Shown: positions 16,911 through 26,334, numbered from the stretch's first letter. The stretch is 47,059 nt of DNA from Gallionellales bacterium RIFCSPLOWO2_02_FULL_59_110 (GCA_001801215.1 MGXA01000066.1:1-47059), one strand, 5' to 3'. The notes: generated by a model from the sequence alone, not told the origin. Made by a program: numbers and translations.

Positions 16911-18362
16911 CTATCCTGTAGGTTGTTTTTCATGCGCATCGATGCGGCTGTGCAGCGTGGTGCGGTTGATGCCGAGCAGTTTGGCGGCTTCGCTGATGTT
17001 GCCCTCGGCAAGCTCCAGTGCTGCGGCGATATAATATCCTTCCTGTTCGCGCAGATAGTGATCCAGGTTGAAATTGCCCGCCATGAGAACGTCAAGCACC
17101 TGCCCTCTGCTCGCGGGGGTATCCAGCGGGTCGAATTCTTCCTGCAATTGCATGGCGCCGACCGTTCGCCCGGGATGTTTTGCGGACAGCCGGATAACGA
17201 TGTTGCGCAATTCGCGGGTGTTGCCGGGAAAACTGTAGTGTTCCCAGCAGCGCAATGCTTCGGTATCCAGTTCGAAAGGCGCATGCCCGGTTTGCTGCGC
17301 GTAATAGGCGCGAAAATGGTTGAGCAGGGTCAGCTTGTCCCGGCCTAGCTCGCGCAAAGGCGGAACGGTGATCGAAAATACGTTCAGGCGGTGATACAGG
17401 TCATCGCGGAATGTCCCGGCCCGGACGGCGTTGCGCAAGTTGCGGTTGGTCGCGGCGATGATGCGCGCGTGGCTCTTGCGCGTGGCGGTTTCGCCGATGC
17501 GCTGGTATTCGCCGTTTTCCAGAACCCTTAACAGCTTGGTCTGGAGCTCCATCGGCAGTTCGCCGATTTCATCGAGAAGCAGCGTGCCGCTGGAGGCATC
17601 CTCGAAAAAACCGGTTTGCGCGCTGGTCGCGCCGGTGAAGGCGCCCTTGCTGTGGCCGAACAGGGTGGGTTCGATCAGGGTGGGGGCAATCGCGGCGCAG
17701 TTGAGCAACTTGAATGGCGCGCCGGGATTGCCCGACAGCTTTTGCAGCGCGGCGGCAACCAGTTCCTTGCCGCAACCGGATTCCCCTTCGATAAGCACGG
17801 GATAAGGCATGGGGGCATACATTACGATCTGGCTGCGCAGGGCTTGTATGGCCGGACTCTGGCCGACGATGCCGAGCGATTGCCCGTCCGGTTCGTCGTG
17901 GCCATGTTCGCTGTCCCGCATGGACAGCGCATCGGCAAGGTATTTCCTGATTTTTTCCGGCTGGCAAGGTTTGGCGATGAAATCCGTCGCGCCCAGCGCG
18001 CGCGCATGGCGCGCATTGCTTTGCTCGTCCTGCCCGGACAGGACAAAGATCCGGATTTTCGGCGAATGTGCCAGCAATTCGGCAATCAGGTAGAAGCCTT
18101 CGTCCGGGCGATGCGGGGTGGGCGGCAGGCCCAGGTCGATCAGCGCCAGTTGCGGCGGGGCGGGTAATTGGCGCAACAGGTCGATGGCCGCAACGCGCGA
18201 TCCGGCCTGGTGTATCTCAAAGCTGTCGCCCAGCGCGACCGCCAGCCCTTCGCAAATCAGCGGATCGTCATCGACGATCATCAGGCTGGGAAGTGTCGGA
18301 AGAGAGCTCAATTTGTGCTCATGAGGGTAGGCATCGGATGCTGAGCATAGCGGTAAGCGCAC
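16911..18362 (-). CDS. sigma-54-dependent response regulator (NtrC type)
   Basis: This is a three-domain transcription activator. The receiver (about 27-145) has acidic residues at MIVDDD and phospho-acceptor Asp76 in ALIDLGLPP. The AAA+ domain (about 163-390) has Walker A GESGCGKE (193-200) and an intact GAFTGA sigma-54 contact loop (240-245). A Fis-type helix-turn-helix closes it (ISEAAKLLGINRTTLHSRI). GAFTGA shows it should activate RpoN promoters. It is the first gene of the pilus operon, nine bases from mshM, and divergent from mlaF. No cognate histidine kinase is in the window and no -24/-12 promoter was found in the gaps I checked. Start is uncertain: GTG at 18360-18362 as given, a TTG about 16 codons later, or the ATG of MIVDDD at 18281. 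Confidence 0.9.
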   Translation of the reverse strand: MRLPLCSASDAYPHEHKLSSLPTLPSLMIVDDDPLICEGLAVALGDSFEIHQAGSRVAAIDLLRQLPAPPQLALIDLGLPPTPHRPDEGFYLIAELLAHSPKIRIFVLSGQDEQSNARHARALGATDFIAKPCQPEKIRKYLADALSMRDSEHGHDEPDGQSLGIVGQSPAIQALRSQIVMYAPMPYPVLIEGESGCGKELVAAALQKLSGNPGAPFKLLNCAAIAPTLIEPTLFGHSKGAFTGATSAQTGFFEDASSGTLLLDEIGELPMELQTKLLRVLENGEYQRIGETATRKSHARIIAATNRNLRNAVRAGTFRDDLYHRLNVFSITVPPLRELGRDKLTLLNHFRAYYAQQTGHAPFELDTEALRCWEHYSFPGNTRELRNIVIRLSAKHPGRTVGAMQLQEEFDPLDTPASRGQVLDVLMAGNFNLDHYLREQEGYYIAAALELAEGNISEAAKLLGINRTTLHSRIDAHEKQPTG

Positions 18363-18383
18363 TCAAGCTCAATAGGGGAAAAA

Positions 18384-18389
18384 AGTATA
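18384..18389 (-). promoter_or_regulatory. candidate -10 box for the pilus operon
   Basis: On the minus strand TATACT lies about 22 bases upstream of the regulator's GTG. No good -35 was found at 16-18 bases, so this is a weak call. The divergent mlaF promoter shares the same 89-base gap. Confidence 0.3.
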
Positions 18390-18413
18390 AATATTCATGG
18401 GGGTGACGATTTG

Positions 18414-18441
18414 TTGAGAATGAGCTGCGCTGTAGTTTAAA
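18414..18441 (+). promoter_or_regulatory. candidate sigma-70 promoter of the mla operon
   Basis: TTGAGA (18414-18419) and TTTAAA (18436-18441) are separated by 16 bases. Transcription would begin near 18448, just ahead of the possible mlaF starts. The match is moderate. Confidence 0.35.
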
Positions 18442-18451
18442 ATGGGGCACA

Positions 18452-19276
18452 TTGATTTTCCGGGCATCTACCTTGTCTTCACCTGTTCTGGCCGAAATTT
18501 GCGACCTTAATTTTGCCTACGATAAGCGCCCAGTCCTGAAAGGCATCAACATGGTCTTTCCGAAGGGAAAGCTGATTGCCATCATGGGGCTGAGCGGCTG
18601 CGGCAAAACCACGCTGCTGAGGCATATCGGCGGTGCGCTCAAGCCGACCAAGGGTTGCGTCAAGGTCGGCGGGCAGGTGGTTCACGAGCTGGATCAGGAC
18701 GGCCTGTATGCGATGCGGCGCAAAATGGGTATGCTGTTCCAGTTCGGCGCGCTGTTTACCGACATGTCGGTATACGACAATGTGGCGTTCCAGATGCGCG
18801 AACATACCGATCTGCCGGAAGAAATCATCCACGATCTGGTGTTGATGAAACTGCACGCCGTTGGGCTGCGCGGCACGCACCACCTGATGCCTTCAGAGCT
18901 GTCCGGAGGCATGGCGCGGCGCGTGGCGCTGGCGCGCACAGTGGCGCTCGACCCGATGCTGATCATGTACGATGAGCCGTTTGCCGGGCTGGATCCGATT
19001 TCGATGACGGTGGTCGGTGATTTGATCCGCAGCCTGAACGATGCGCTGGGCGCTACCTCGATCATCGTCACGCATGACATACAGGAGTCGCTGAAGATTG
19101 TGGACTACGTTTATTTCATGGCCAACGGCGTGATCGATGCAGAGGGAACGCCCGATGAAATTCGCGCCGCCGATAAAGAATTTGTTCACCAGTTCGTGCA
19201 TGGCGAAATGGATGGCCCAGTGCCATTCCATTATCCCGGCGGTGAATACCGCCAAGACCTGGATTTGAAAGGCTGA
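18452..19276 (+). CDS. mlaF: phospholipid ABC transporter ATP-binding protein MlaF
   Basis: This is the cytoplasmic ATPase of the Mla system, which moves phospholipids between the inner and outer membranes to keep outer-leaflet asymmetry. Walker A is GLSGCGKTT, the signature ELSGGMARRVALAR and Walker B LIMYDEPFAGLDP; the H-loop reads IIVTHDIQES. Length is 274 against about 269 in E. coli. The C-terminal tail (GPVPFHYPGGEY) is typical of MlaF, where it contacts the partner subunit and MlaB. Start is uncertain: the frame opens with a TTG at 18452, but a TTG at 18473 (giving LSSPVLAE) is equally likely, and neither has a clear ribosome-binding site. It is first gene of mlaFEDCB. Confidence 0.95.
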   Translation: MIFRASTLSSPVLAEICDLNFAYDKRPVLKGINMVFPKGKLIAIMGLSGCGKTTLLRHIGGALKPTKGCVKVGGQVVHELDQDGLYAMRRKMGMLFQFGALFTDMSVYDNVAFQMREHTDLPEEIIHDLVLMKLHAVGLRGTHHLMPSELSGGMARRVALARTVALDPMLIMYDEPFAGLDPISMTVVGDLIRSLNDALGATSIIVTHDIQESLKIVDYVYFMANGVIDAEGTPDEIRAADKEFVHQFVHGEMDGPVPFHYPGGEYRQDLDLKG

Positions 19277-19280
19277 CATA

Positions 19281-20069
19281 ATGCCGGCAGTTAAAGCAAT
19301 CAAGGGAATCGGCCACCGCACTGTCAATGCGGTATGGCGCATCGGTGTGGCAACGCGCTTTTTTCTGCTCACGCTGACGCACTCGGGCAGCGGTTTCCGG
19401 CGCTTTCACCTGATCGTCAAGGAGCTGTTTTCCACCGGCGTGATGTCGCTCATTATCATCATCGTGGCGGGCCTGTTTGTCGGCATGGTGCTCGGGTTGC
19501 AGGGCTACGAGACGCTCAAGCGCTACGGTTCGGAATCTGCGCTGGGCAGCATGGTGGCACTGAGCCTGGTGCGCGAACTGGGGCCGGTGGTGGCCGCGCT
19601 GCTGTTTGCCAGCCGCGCCGGCTCGGCGATGACGGCGGAAATCGGCCTGATGAGGGCGACCGAGCAGATATCCGCAATGGAAATGATGGCGGTCAACCCG
19701 ATCGCGCGCATCGTCGCGCCGCGCTTCTGGGCGGGGGTGATTTCCATGCCGCTGCTGGCCGCCATGTTCAGCGCGGTGGGGGTGTTCGGCGGCTATCTGG
19801 TCGGAGTGGTGCAGATCGGCGTGGACGAAGGCTCGTTCTGGTCGCAGATGCAAGCCGCCGTGGATTTTCGCGAGGATATCCTGAACGGCGTGCTCAAGAG
19901 CTTCGTGTTCGGCATCGTGGTGACGGTGATTGCGCTGTTCGAAGGCTACGATGCGCCTCCCACAGCGGAAGGTGTGTCCGGCGCGACGACGCGCACGGTG
20001 GTAACCTCGTCGCTGGCGATTCTGATGCTGGATTTTGTATTGACCGCAATCATGTTTAGAGGAAATTGA
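19281..20069 (+). CDS. mlaE: phospholipid ABC transporter permease MlaE
   Basis: This is a 262-residue inner-membrane permease of the MlaE/Ttg2B family. An amphipathic N-terminal helix is followed by about five membrane segments. Family hallmarks include the GMVLGLQGYETLKRYG loop, LVRELGPVVAALLFASRAGSAMTAEIG and EQISAMEMMAVNPI, the long conserved cytoplasmic stretch that couples to MlaF. The C-terminus LTAIMFRGN is standard. It begins four bases after the mlaF stop, and mlaD begins three bases after its own stop, so all three are one transcription and translation unit. No anomaly is seen. Confidence 0.96.
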   Translation: MPAVKAIKGIGHRTVNAVWRIGVATRFFLLTLTHSGSGFRRFHLIVKELFSTGVMSLIIIIVAGLFVGMVLGLQGYETLKRYGSESALGSMVALSLVRELGPVVAALLFASRAGSAMTAEIGLMRATEQISAMEMMAVNPIARIVAPRFWAGVISMPLLAAMFSAVGVFGGYLVGVVQIGVDEGSFWSQMQAAVDFREDILNGVLKSFVFGIVVTVIALFEGYDAPPTAEGVSGATTRTVVTSSLAILMLDFVLTAIMFRGN

Positions 20070-20072
20070 GTT

Positions 20073-20537
20073 ATGGAACGCACGACAATTGATTTGTGGG
20101 TAGGGATATTTGTGGTGGGCGGCGCCGCCGCGCTGGTGATGCTGGCAATGAAGGTGGGGAACCTGGGTACCTACAACGTGTCGGAAACTTATCAGATACA
20201 TGCTTATTTCTCGAACATCGGCGGCCTGAAACCCAAGGCATCCATCAAGAGCGCGGGGGTACTGGTGGGGCGTGTAACCGACATTACGCTGGATACCGGG
20301 CGCTACGAAGCAAAAGTAGTGATGAGCCTTGACAAACGTTACCAGTTCCCCACGGATACCTTCGCCAATATTCTGACTTCCGGCCTGCTCGGTGAGCAAT
20401 ACATCGGCCTGGTGCCAGGCGGAGACGAGGAAGTGCTGAAGAATGGCGAACAGTTGAAAATGACGCAGTCGGCGGTTGTGCTGGAAGATTTGATCGGGAA
20501 GTTCCTGTACAGCAAGGCCGACGAACCGGCCAAATGA
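20073..20537 (+). CDS. mlaD: MCE-domain substrate-binding protein MlaD
   Basis: This is a 154-residue inner-membrane-anchored protein forming the periplasmic hexameric ring of the Mla complex. One N-terminal membrane helix (about residues 6-28) is followed by an MCE domain: YFSNIGGLKPKASIKSAGVLVGRV, then LTSGLLGEQYIGLVPGGDEE. The C-terminal helix (VLEDLIGKFLY) lines the hydrophobic lipid channel. It is shorter than E. coli MlaD (183), lacking the extra C-terminal tail, which is common in Betaproteobacteria. It lies 17 bases before mlaC. No other oddities. Confidence 0.95.
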   Translation: MERTTIDLWVGIFVVGGAAALVMLAMKVGNLGTYNVSETYQIHAYFSNIGGLKPKASIKSAGVLVGRVTDITLDTGRYEAKVVMSLDKRYQFPTDTFANILTSGLLGEQYIGLVPGGDEEVLKNGEQLKMTQSAVVLEDLIGKFLYSKADEPAK

Positions 20538-20554
20538 CCTAGGGAGAGTCGAGA

Positions 20555-21187
20555 ATGAAAAAATTGGTGAGTATGGTTGCAGTTTTGTTGTGTATGGCCG
20601 GTGCTGCCCAGGCCGAGGCGGTTGCACCGGATGTGTTGATCAGGAATACCGCAGACGACGTGCTGGCGATTGTCAAACAGGATAAGGATATCAGGGCGGG
20701 CGATCAGAAAAAAATCCTGGCGCTGGTGGATGCCAAGGTGCTGCCGCATTTCGACTTTACGCGCATGACGCAACTGGCGGTGGGCAAGCATTGGCGCAGC
20801 GCAAGCAACGATCAGAAGCAGGCCTTGGTGACGGAGTTCCGCAATTTGCTGGTGCGCACTTACACCAAGGCCTTCACCGTGTACCGCGACCAGACGATCG
20901 AATACAAACCGTTCAAGATGGCGGCCGACGCGCCCGAAGTCACCGTCAGGACTGTCATCAACAAGCCGGGGCAACCGCCGATTCCGGTCGATTACGAAAT
21001 GAGAAAAACACCCGGTGGCTGGAAAGCATACGATGTCTCCATCGAAGGCGTCAGCATGGTGAATAGTTATCGCGGCACGTTCGCTACGGAAATCGAGCAG
21101 AACGGCATCAACGGCCTGATCAAGATGCTGTCCGACAAGAATGCCGGTGCCGCCAATGCCCCGCTGAAAGAGGTGAAGACAAAATGA
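20555..21187 (+). CDS. mlaC: periplasmic phospholipid-binding protein MlaC
   Basis: This is a 210-residue periplasmic shuttle that carries phospholipid between the outer-membrane MlaA complex and MlaFEDB. It has a clear signal peptide (MKKLVSMVAVLLCMAGAAQA, cleaved near residue 20). The Ttg2D/MlaC family motifs follow: VLPHFDFTRMTQLAVGKHWR, LVTEFRNLLVRTYT, PIPVDYEMRKTPGGWKAYDVSIEGVSMV and NSYRGTF. The start has GGGAGAG upstream. The stop overlaps mlaB by four bases. MlaA is not in the window. Confidence 0.95.
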   Translation: MKKLVSMVAVLLCMAGAAQAEAVAPDVLIRNTADDVLAIVKQDKDIRAGDQKKILALVDAKVLPHFDFTRMTQLAVGKHWRSASNDQKQALVTEFRNLLVRTYTKAFTVYRDQTIEYKPFKMAADAPEVTVRTVINKPGQPPIPVDYEMRKTPGGWKAYDVSIEGVSMVNSYRGTFATEIEQNGINGLIKMLSDKNAGAANAPLKEVKTK

Positions 21188-21471
21188 TTGCGCGCGAGGA
21201 TGGACGCCTGATGGTGGGCGGCCGCCTGACCATCTCTACCGTCCCCGCCTTGTTTGAAGAGGGCTTGCAGCATCTGGCCAGCGAGGATTTGCTGGTGGAT
21301 TTTTCCAAGGTTGAAGCGGTCGACTCCGCGGCAGTCAGCATGCTGCTGGGCTGGTTGCGCGCCGCGCAGCGCAATCAGCGCGCCTTGCGCGTGACAGGCA
21401 TCCCCGACGACTTGCTCAGCCTGGCGCGCCTGTATGGTGTGGACGAGTTGCTGCCCCAGCAATCCGCCTGA
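21184..21471 (+). CDS. mlaB: STAS-domain protein MlaB
   Basis: This is a 95-residue cytoplasmic STAS protein that binds MlaF and is needed for assembly and activity of the transporter. It is a single domain with VDFSKVEAVDSAAVSMLLGWLRAAQR, matching the conserved Asp-Ser STAS loop, and an N-terminal GGRLTISTVPALFEEGL. It is translationally coupled to mlaC by an ATGA overlap. The C-terminus ends GVDELLP, usual for this group. It closes the core Mla operon; the next gene starts after a gap of about 125 bases with no obvious terminator. Confidence 0.9.
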   Translation: MIAREDGRLMVGGRLTISTVPALFEEGLQHLASEDLLVDFSKVEAVDSAAVSMLLGWLRAAQRNQRALRVTGIPDDLLSLARLYGVDELLPQQSA

Positions 21472-21596
21472 CTTTGACCGGCACGCGGCACACGCGGTGC
21501 CGCGCGCATCTCCCGCCGCTTTTTAGTATCATGCGCAATCTTTGGGCGCGCATTTGTGAACCAAATTTTTCAATTTAACAAACGGCAGGATTGGCA

Positions 21597-21836
21597 ATGG
21601 TTACTCAGGAAAGCATTCAAGACAACATCGCGCAGGGTATGGCAACCGAGTATCTGGACGTGGACGGAGACGGTCATCATTTCGAGGCGGTGGTGGTCAG
21701 CGGCGCGTTTGCCGGCAAAAGCCGCATACAGCGCCACCAACTGGTGTATCAGACCCTGGGCGACCGGATGCGCGAAGAAATTCATGCGCTGTCGATCAAG
21801 ACTTATACGCCGGAAGAGTGGGAAAGCAGACGTTAG
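21597..21836 (+). CDS. ibaG: BolA/IbaG family protein
   Basis: This is a 79-residue BolA-type protein. The start is taken as the ATG at 21597 with AGGA about six bases upstream; an in-frame TTG two codons earlier is less likely. The fold signature is complete: GDGHHFEAVVVSGAFAGKSR, then IQRHQLVYQTLGDRM, where the His residues may take part in 2Fe-2S sharing with a monothiol glutaredoxin. IbaG homologues commonly lie between the mla genes and murA, as here. Its exact role (Fe-S trafficking, envelope or acid stress) is not settled. Confidence 0.92.
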   Translation: MVTQESIQDNIAQGMATEYLDVDGDGHHFEAVVVSGAFAGKSRIQRHQLVYQTLGDRMREEIHALSIKTYTPEEWESRR

Positions 21837-21837
21837 C

Positions 21838-21915
21838 CGAGTAGGGTGGGCACGCTTTTGTGCCCACGCGAATTCATAACCGCGTGGGCAGAAGAAACCC
21901 TGCCCACCCTACTCG
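21838..21915. repeat. nested inverted repeat between ibaG and murA
   Basis: The outer arms CGAGTAGGGTGGGCA (21838-21852) and TGCCCACCCTACTCG (21901-21915) are perfect over 15 bases. The inner arms TGCCCACGCG (21861-21870) and CGCGTGGGCA (21881-21890) are perfect over 10. It resembles the dispersed GTAGGGTGGGCA repeats of Betaproteobacteria. It could fold strongly in RNA, and has no T-tract. Confidence 0.8.
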
Positions 21916-21927
21916 ACTAATGACTAA

Positions 21928-23208
<1,281 letters not shown>

Positions 23209-23242
23209 GAGCCGCTGCGCGGTTTGTGAAGGGATAAGAGGG

Positions 23243-23295
23243 AAGGGAGAAGGGTAATTATATATGGGGGTTTTTACCCTCCCCTCTTCTCCCTT
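23243..23295. repeat. imperfect inverted repeat between murA and hisG
   Basis: AAGGGAGAAGGGTAA (23243-23257) pairs with TTACCCTCCCCTCTTCTCCC onward (23274-23295), leaving a bulge. It may act as a terminator for the mla-murA unit, but has no convincing T-run. It could equally be a dispersed repeat. Confidence 0.5.
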
Positions 23296-23361
23296 GAGTG
23301 CCGAAGGCACGAACCCTTCTCGGTGTCACCTGCATGTAAACTGAACTGTGAACGTAAAAAC

Positions 23362-24000
23362 ATGATAACCATCGCCCTATCCAAAGGCCGTATCTTCGAA
23401 GAAACCCTGCCGCTGCTGAACGCAGCGGGCATCACCACGCCGGAAGATCCTGAGACATCGCGCAAGCTGATTCTGCCGACCAATCGCGCTGATGTGCGTC
23501 TCATCATCGTGCGCGCTTCCGACGTGCCGACCTATGTGCAATACGGTGCGGCGGACATTGGCGTGGCGGGCAAGGACGTGCTGAACGAACACGGTGGTGG
23601 CGGCCTATACCAGCCGCTGGATCTGAATATTGCGCGCTGCCGCATGATGGTCGCGGTGCGCAACGATTTTGATTATGAATCCGCTGTGCGCCAGGGTGCG
23701 CGCTTGCGCGTGGCGACCAAATACGTGCAGACCGCGAGGGATCACTTCGCCGCCAAGGGCGTACATGTCGACCTGATCAAGCTGTATGGCTCGATGGAAC
23801 TCGCGCCGCTGGTGGGATTGTCGGATGCGATCGTCGATCTGGTGAGCAGCGGCGGCACGCTGAAGGCCAACAACCTGAAGGCGGTCGAGCATATCGCCGA
23901 CATTTCGTCGCGCCTGGTGGTGAACCAAGCCGCGCTGAAACTGAAACATGCTGCCATCCAGCCGATGCTGGATGCGTTTGCCAAGGCGATAAATAAATAG
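23362..24000 (+). CDS. hisG: ATP phosphoribosyltransferase, short form
   Basis: This enzyme catalyses the first step of histidine synthesis, condensing ATP with PRPP. At 212 residues it is the short HisG_S type, which lacks the C-terminal ACT-like regulatory domain and normally works with HisZ; no hisZ is in the window. The start is the ATG at 23362 ([19 protein letters not shown]). Conserved blocks include [21 protein letters not shown], and the PRPP-binding [18 protein letters not shown]. The frame can be extended upstream to 23323, but that adds non-conserved residues. A repeat separates it from hisD. Confidence 0.96.
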   Translation: MITIALSKGRIFEETLPLLNAAGITTPEDPETSRKLILPTNRADVRLIIVRASDVPTYVQYGAADIGVAGKDVLNEHGGGGLYQPLDLNIARCRMMVAVRNDFDYESAVRQGARLRVATKYVQTARDHFAAKGVHVDLIKLYGSMELAPLVGLSDAIVDLVSSGGTLKANNLKAVEHIADISSRLVVNQAALKLKHAAIQPMLDAFAKAINK

Positions 24001-24007
24001 TAATCAT

Positions 24008-24126
24008 TTTGTCATTCCGGGCTTGACCCGGAATCCAGTTGATTGAATGAGTTCCGCGTAGCGGACAACACCGATGCGATCGGAATTATTGAATTGCTGG
24101 ATTCCCGCTTTCGCGGGAATGACAAA
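24008..24126. repeat. 119-bp inverted-repeat element between hisG and hisD
   Basis: The left arm (24008-24038) begins TTTGTCATTCCGGGCTTGAC, and the right arm (24097-24126) is its imperfect complement ending CGCGGGAATGACAAA. Each arm also folds on itself (CCGGGCTTGACCCGG and CCCGCTTTCGCGGG). This GTCATTCC...GGAATGAC type is a known dispersed MITE/REP-like family in proteobacteria. The 60-base centre has no coding signal. Confidence 0.85.
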
Positions 24127-24143
24127 CCAAAAATGGGTGACAA

Positions 24144-25448
24144 ATGAACATCAGAAAACTTTCCAGCCGCACTGCCGGATTCGACGAAGAATTGACCAGG
24201 CTGCTGGCTTTCGAGGAGACCTCCGACGAGAAGCTGGAAGCGACCGTTGCTGCCATCCTGGCCGATGTGCGCAAGCGCGGCGATGCGGCTGTGCTGGAAT
24301 ACACCCGCAAGTTTGATCGTCTGCCGCTAGAGCATGCCGCCGCGATGGAATTGCAGCAGGAGGAGTTGCGCGCCGCGTTTATGGGGTTGCCGGAAGACCA
24401 GCGCAGCGCGCTGGAGCAGGCCGCACAGCGCGTCACCAGCTATCACCAGAAGCAGGTGCAGGCTTCGTGGAGCTACACCGAAAACGACGGCACGCTGCTC
24501 GGCCAGCAGGTCACGCCGCTGGATCGCGTCGGCCTGTACGTGCCGGGCGGCAAGGCGGCCTACCCGTCCTCGGTGCTGATGAACGCGCTGCCCGCCAAGG
24601 TTGCGGGCGTGGGCGAGCTCATCATGGTGGTGCCGACCCCGGACGGCGTGAAGAATCAACTGGTACTGGCTGCGGCCTATTTGTCCGGTGTGGATCGCGT
24701 GTTTACCATCGGCGGCGCGCAGGCGGTGGCGGCGCTGGCCTATGGCACGGCGACGATTCCCAAGGTGGACAAGATCGTTGGCCCCGGCAATGCCTACGTC
24801 GCATCCGCCAAGCGGCGCGTATTCGGCGCGGTCGGCATCGACATGATCGCCGGGCCGTCGGAAATTCTGGTGATCTGCGATGGCAAAACCGACCCGGACT
24901 GGATCGCGATGGACCTGTTTTCGCAGGCCGAACACGACGAGCTGGCGCAGGCGATTTTGTTGTCGCCGGATGCGAAATTCATCGAAGCGGTGGCGCAAAG
25001 CGCCAACAAGCTGCTGGAACAGATGCCGCGCCGCGACATCATCCGCACCGCGCTGGAGAATCGCGGTGCCTTGATCCAGGTCGCCGACCTCGACGAAGCC
25101 TGCATCATCAGCAACCGCATCGCGCCGGAGCACCTGGAGTTGTCTGTGGCAGACCCGCAAGCGCTGCTGCCCAGGCTGAAGCATGCGGGCGCGATCTTCA
25201 TGGGGCGCTACACCTCCGAATCGCTCGGCGACTACTGCGCCGGGCCTAACCATGTGCTGCCGACCTCGGGCACCGCGCGCTTTTCCTCGCCGCTGGGCGT
25301 GTACGACTTCCAGAAGCGCAGCAGCCTGATCCAGGTTTCCGCGCAGGGCGCGCAGAAGCTGGGCTCAATCGCGGCAACCCTGGCATTTGGCGAAGGCTTG
25401 CAGGCGCATGCCCAGTCGGCGTTATTCAGGGAAGGCGCAGCACCCTGA
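24144..25448 (+). CDS. hisD: histidinol dehydrogenase
   Basis: This enzyme oxidises L-histidinol to histidine in two NAD-dependent, zinc-assisted steps. It has 434 residues, normal length. Family motifs are in order: [85 protein letters not shown] (zinc and substrate residues), RIAPEHLEL, and the [19 protein letters not shown] block with the conserved His. It follows hisG with only the repeat element between them; the rest of the his pathway is elsewhere. It ends 74 bases before the tRNA gene. Confidence 0.97.
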   Translation: MNIRKLSSRTAGFDEELTRLLAFEETSDEKLEATVAAILADVRKRGDAAVLEYTRKFDRLPLEHAAAMELQQEELRAAFMGLPEDQRSALEQAAQRVTSYHQKQVQASWSYTENDGTLLGQQVTPLDRVGLYVPGGKAAYPSSVLMNALPAKVAGVGELIMVVPTPDGVKNQLVLAAAYLSGVDRVFTIGGAQAVAALAYGTATIPKVDKIVGPGNAYVASAKRRVFGAVGIDMIAGPSEILVICDGKTDPDWIAMDLFSQAEHDELAQAILLSPDAKFIEAVAQSANKLLEQMPRRDIIRTALENRGALIQVADLDEACIISNRIAPEHLELSVADPQALLPRLKHAGAIFMGRYTSESLGDYCAGPNHVLPTSGTARFSSPLGVYDFQKRSSLIQVSAQGAQKLGSIAATLAFGEGLQAHAQSALFREGAAP

Positions 25449-25522
25449 CATTACGGCTTTATTTTGACAAACCGGCGAGCATTCCCGATAATGCGCGCCG
25501 CTTATGCTGTTTGCATCAGAAC

Positions 25523-25598
25523 GGGTCGTTAGCTCAGTTGGTAGAGCAGTGGACTCTTAATCCATTGGTCGAAGGTTCAAGTCCTTCACGGCCCACCA
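25523..25598 (+). tRNA. tRNA-Lys (anticodon CUU)
   Basis: This is a 76-base cloverleaf with encoded CCA. The acceptor stem is GGGTCGT with ACGGCCC. The D-arm is GCTC...GAGC, and the anticodon stem GTGGA/TCCAT has loop CTCTTAA, so bases 34-36 are CTT. The T-arm is GAAGG-TTCAAGT-CCTTC. It decodes AAG. tRNA 3' ends are common integration sites, and accessory genes follow here, but no repeated attachment sequence was found. Confidence 0.97.
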
Positions 25599-25605
25599 GT
25601 AAAAT

Positions 25606-25631
25606 AAAGGCTTGCAGCGATGCAAGCCTTT
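25606..25631 (+). terminator. Rho-independent terminator after tRNA-Lys
   Basis: AAAGGCTTGCA-GCGA-TGCAAGCCTTT is a perfect 11-base stem with a four-base loop, followed by TCATTTCTT. It lies eight bases after the tRNA. Confidence 0.8.
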
Positions 25632-25776
25632 CATTTCTTGGCAATCGTAGCCAAATCGTTACCATTCTGCACCGAATTCAGCCGCGTTTGCCAAATGGTC
25701 AGGCGTCAGTACTCCCGGCGCTGAAGAGCTCCCGCACAGCCATTTCCCTTGCATTGAGCGCCAAGCGCGGCTAGAC

Positions 25777-25797
25777 TTGTACAACTTAATGAACAAG
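25777..25797. promoter_or_regulatory. candidate YefM-YoeB operator
   Basis: A TTGTACAA palindrome (25777-25784), followed by an AACAAG half-site, lies just upstream of the yefM ATG. The known yefM operators in E. coli are built on a TGTACA core, which is present here, so autoregulation by the YefM-YoeB complex is likely. Confidence 0.5.
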
Positions 25798-25807
25798 TGA
25801 GAAAGAC

Positions 25808-26068
25808 ATGAGAGTCGTAACATATTCCCATGCACGCAATGCGCTCAAGTCCATCTTGGACGAAGTTGTCCAGGACGCCGATGTAACCATTATCAGCCGC
25901 CGCGATGCGGAAGGTGATGCTGTAGTGATGTCGCTGAGCAGTTATAACAGCATCATGGAAACACTGCACTTAACCAGCAATCCGGTGAATGCTGCAGCCT
26001 TGGCCAAGGCGATCGCTCAGGATAAAGCTGGGCAAGCACAAGACCGCCAGTTGCTCCCCACAGATTAA
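25808..26068 (+). CDS. yefM: YefM-type antitoxin
   Basis: This is an 86-residue Phd/YefM antitoxin. It opens MRVVTYSHARNALKSILDEVVQDADVTIISRRDAEGDAVVMSLSSYNSIMET, the standard dimeric DNA-binding fold. A flexible acidic C-terminal arm (about 55-86) wraps and blocks the toxin. It is two bases upstream of the yoeB start. A TGTACA-containing site upstream suggests autorepression. It sits directly after tRNA-Lys in what looks like a small accessory segment. Confidence 0.93.
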   Translation: MRVVTYSHARNALKSILDEVVQDADVTIISRRDAEGDAVVMSLSSYNSIMETLHLTSNPVNAAALAKAIAQDKAGQAQDRQLLPTD

Positions 26069-26070
26069 CC

Positions 26071-26334
26071 GTGCGCGCAATTCGCTTTGTGCCCGATGCC
26101 TGGGAAGCCTATCTCTACTGGCACGACCGGGGCAAGAAGACACTCAAACGGATAAATCTTCTGCTCACCGCAGCCGCGCGGGATCCATTCACAGGTATTG
26201 GCAAGCCCGAGCCATTGCGCGGCGAATTGTCCGGATATTGGTCACGTCGCATTGATGACGTAAACCGGTTGGTGTACCGCGCAACGGATGCTGAACTGGT
26301 CGTTATTGCCTGCCGCTTTCACTACGATGGTTAA
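26071..26334 (+). CDS. yoeB: YoeB-type ribosome-dependent mRNA interferase
   Basis: This is an 87-residue RelE-superfamily toxin with a GTG start. It cleaves mRNA in the ribosomal A site when free of YefM. The key residues of E. coli YoeB are all here: Glu47 in GKPEPLRG, Arg66 in RLVYR, and His84-Tyr85 near the C-terminus (CRFHYDG, with two extra residues beyond the usual HY end). LSGYWSRRID is conserved. The toxin therefore looks active. The next 233 bases (26335-26567) hold no gene that I can support. Confidence 0.94.
   Translation: MRAIRFVPDAWEAYLYWHDRGKKTLKRINLLLTAAARDPFTGIGKPEPLRGELSGYWSRRIDDVNRLVYRATDAELVVIACRFHYDG

Noticed and set aside
18363-18451. Search for a sigma-54 -24/-12 promoter ahead of the regulator or mlaF
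   Set aside because: No TGGCAC-N5-TTGC-like pair was found on either strand here, nor in the 15410-15479 gap. Any target promoter lies elsewhere.
19116-20627. 503-codon minus-strand frame opposite mlaF-E-D
   Set aside because: It is antisense to three confidently identified mla genes, and its composition (His, Gln and Arg rich) is typical of a mirrored frame.
25511-25774. 87-codon plus-strand frame across the tRNA
   Set aside because: It runs through the tRNA-Lys and its terminator hairpin. The LAQLVEQWTLNPLVEGSSPSRPT peptide is a known artefact of translating tRNA genes.
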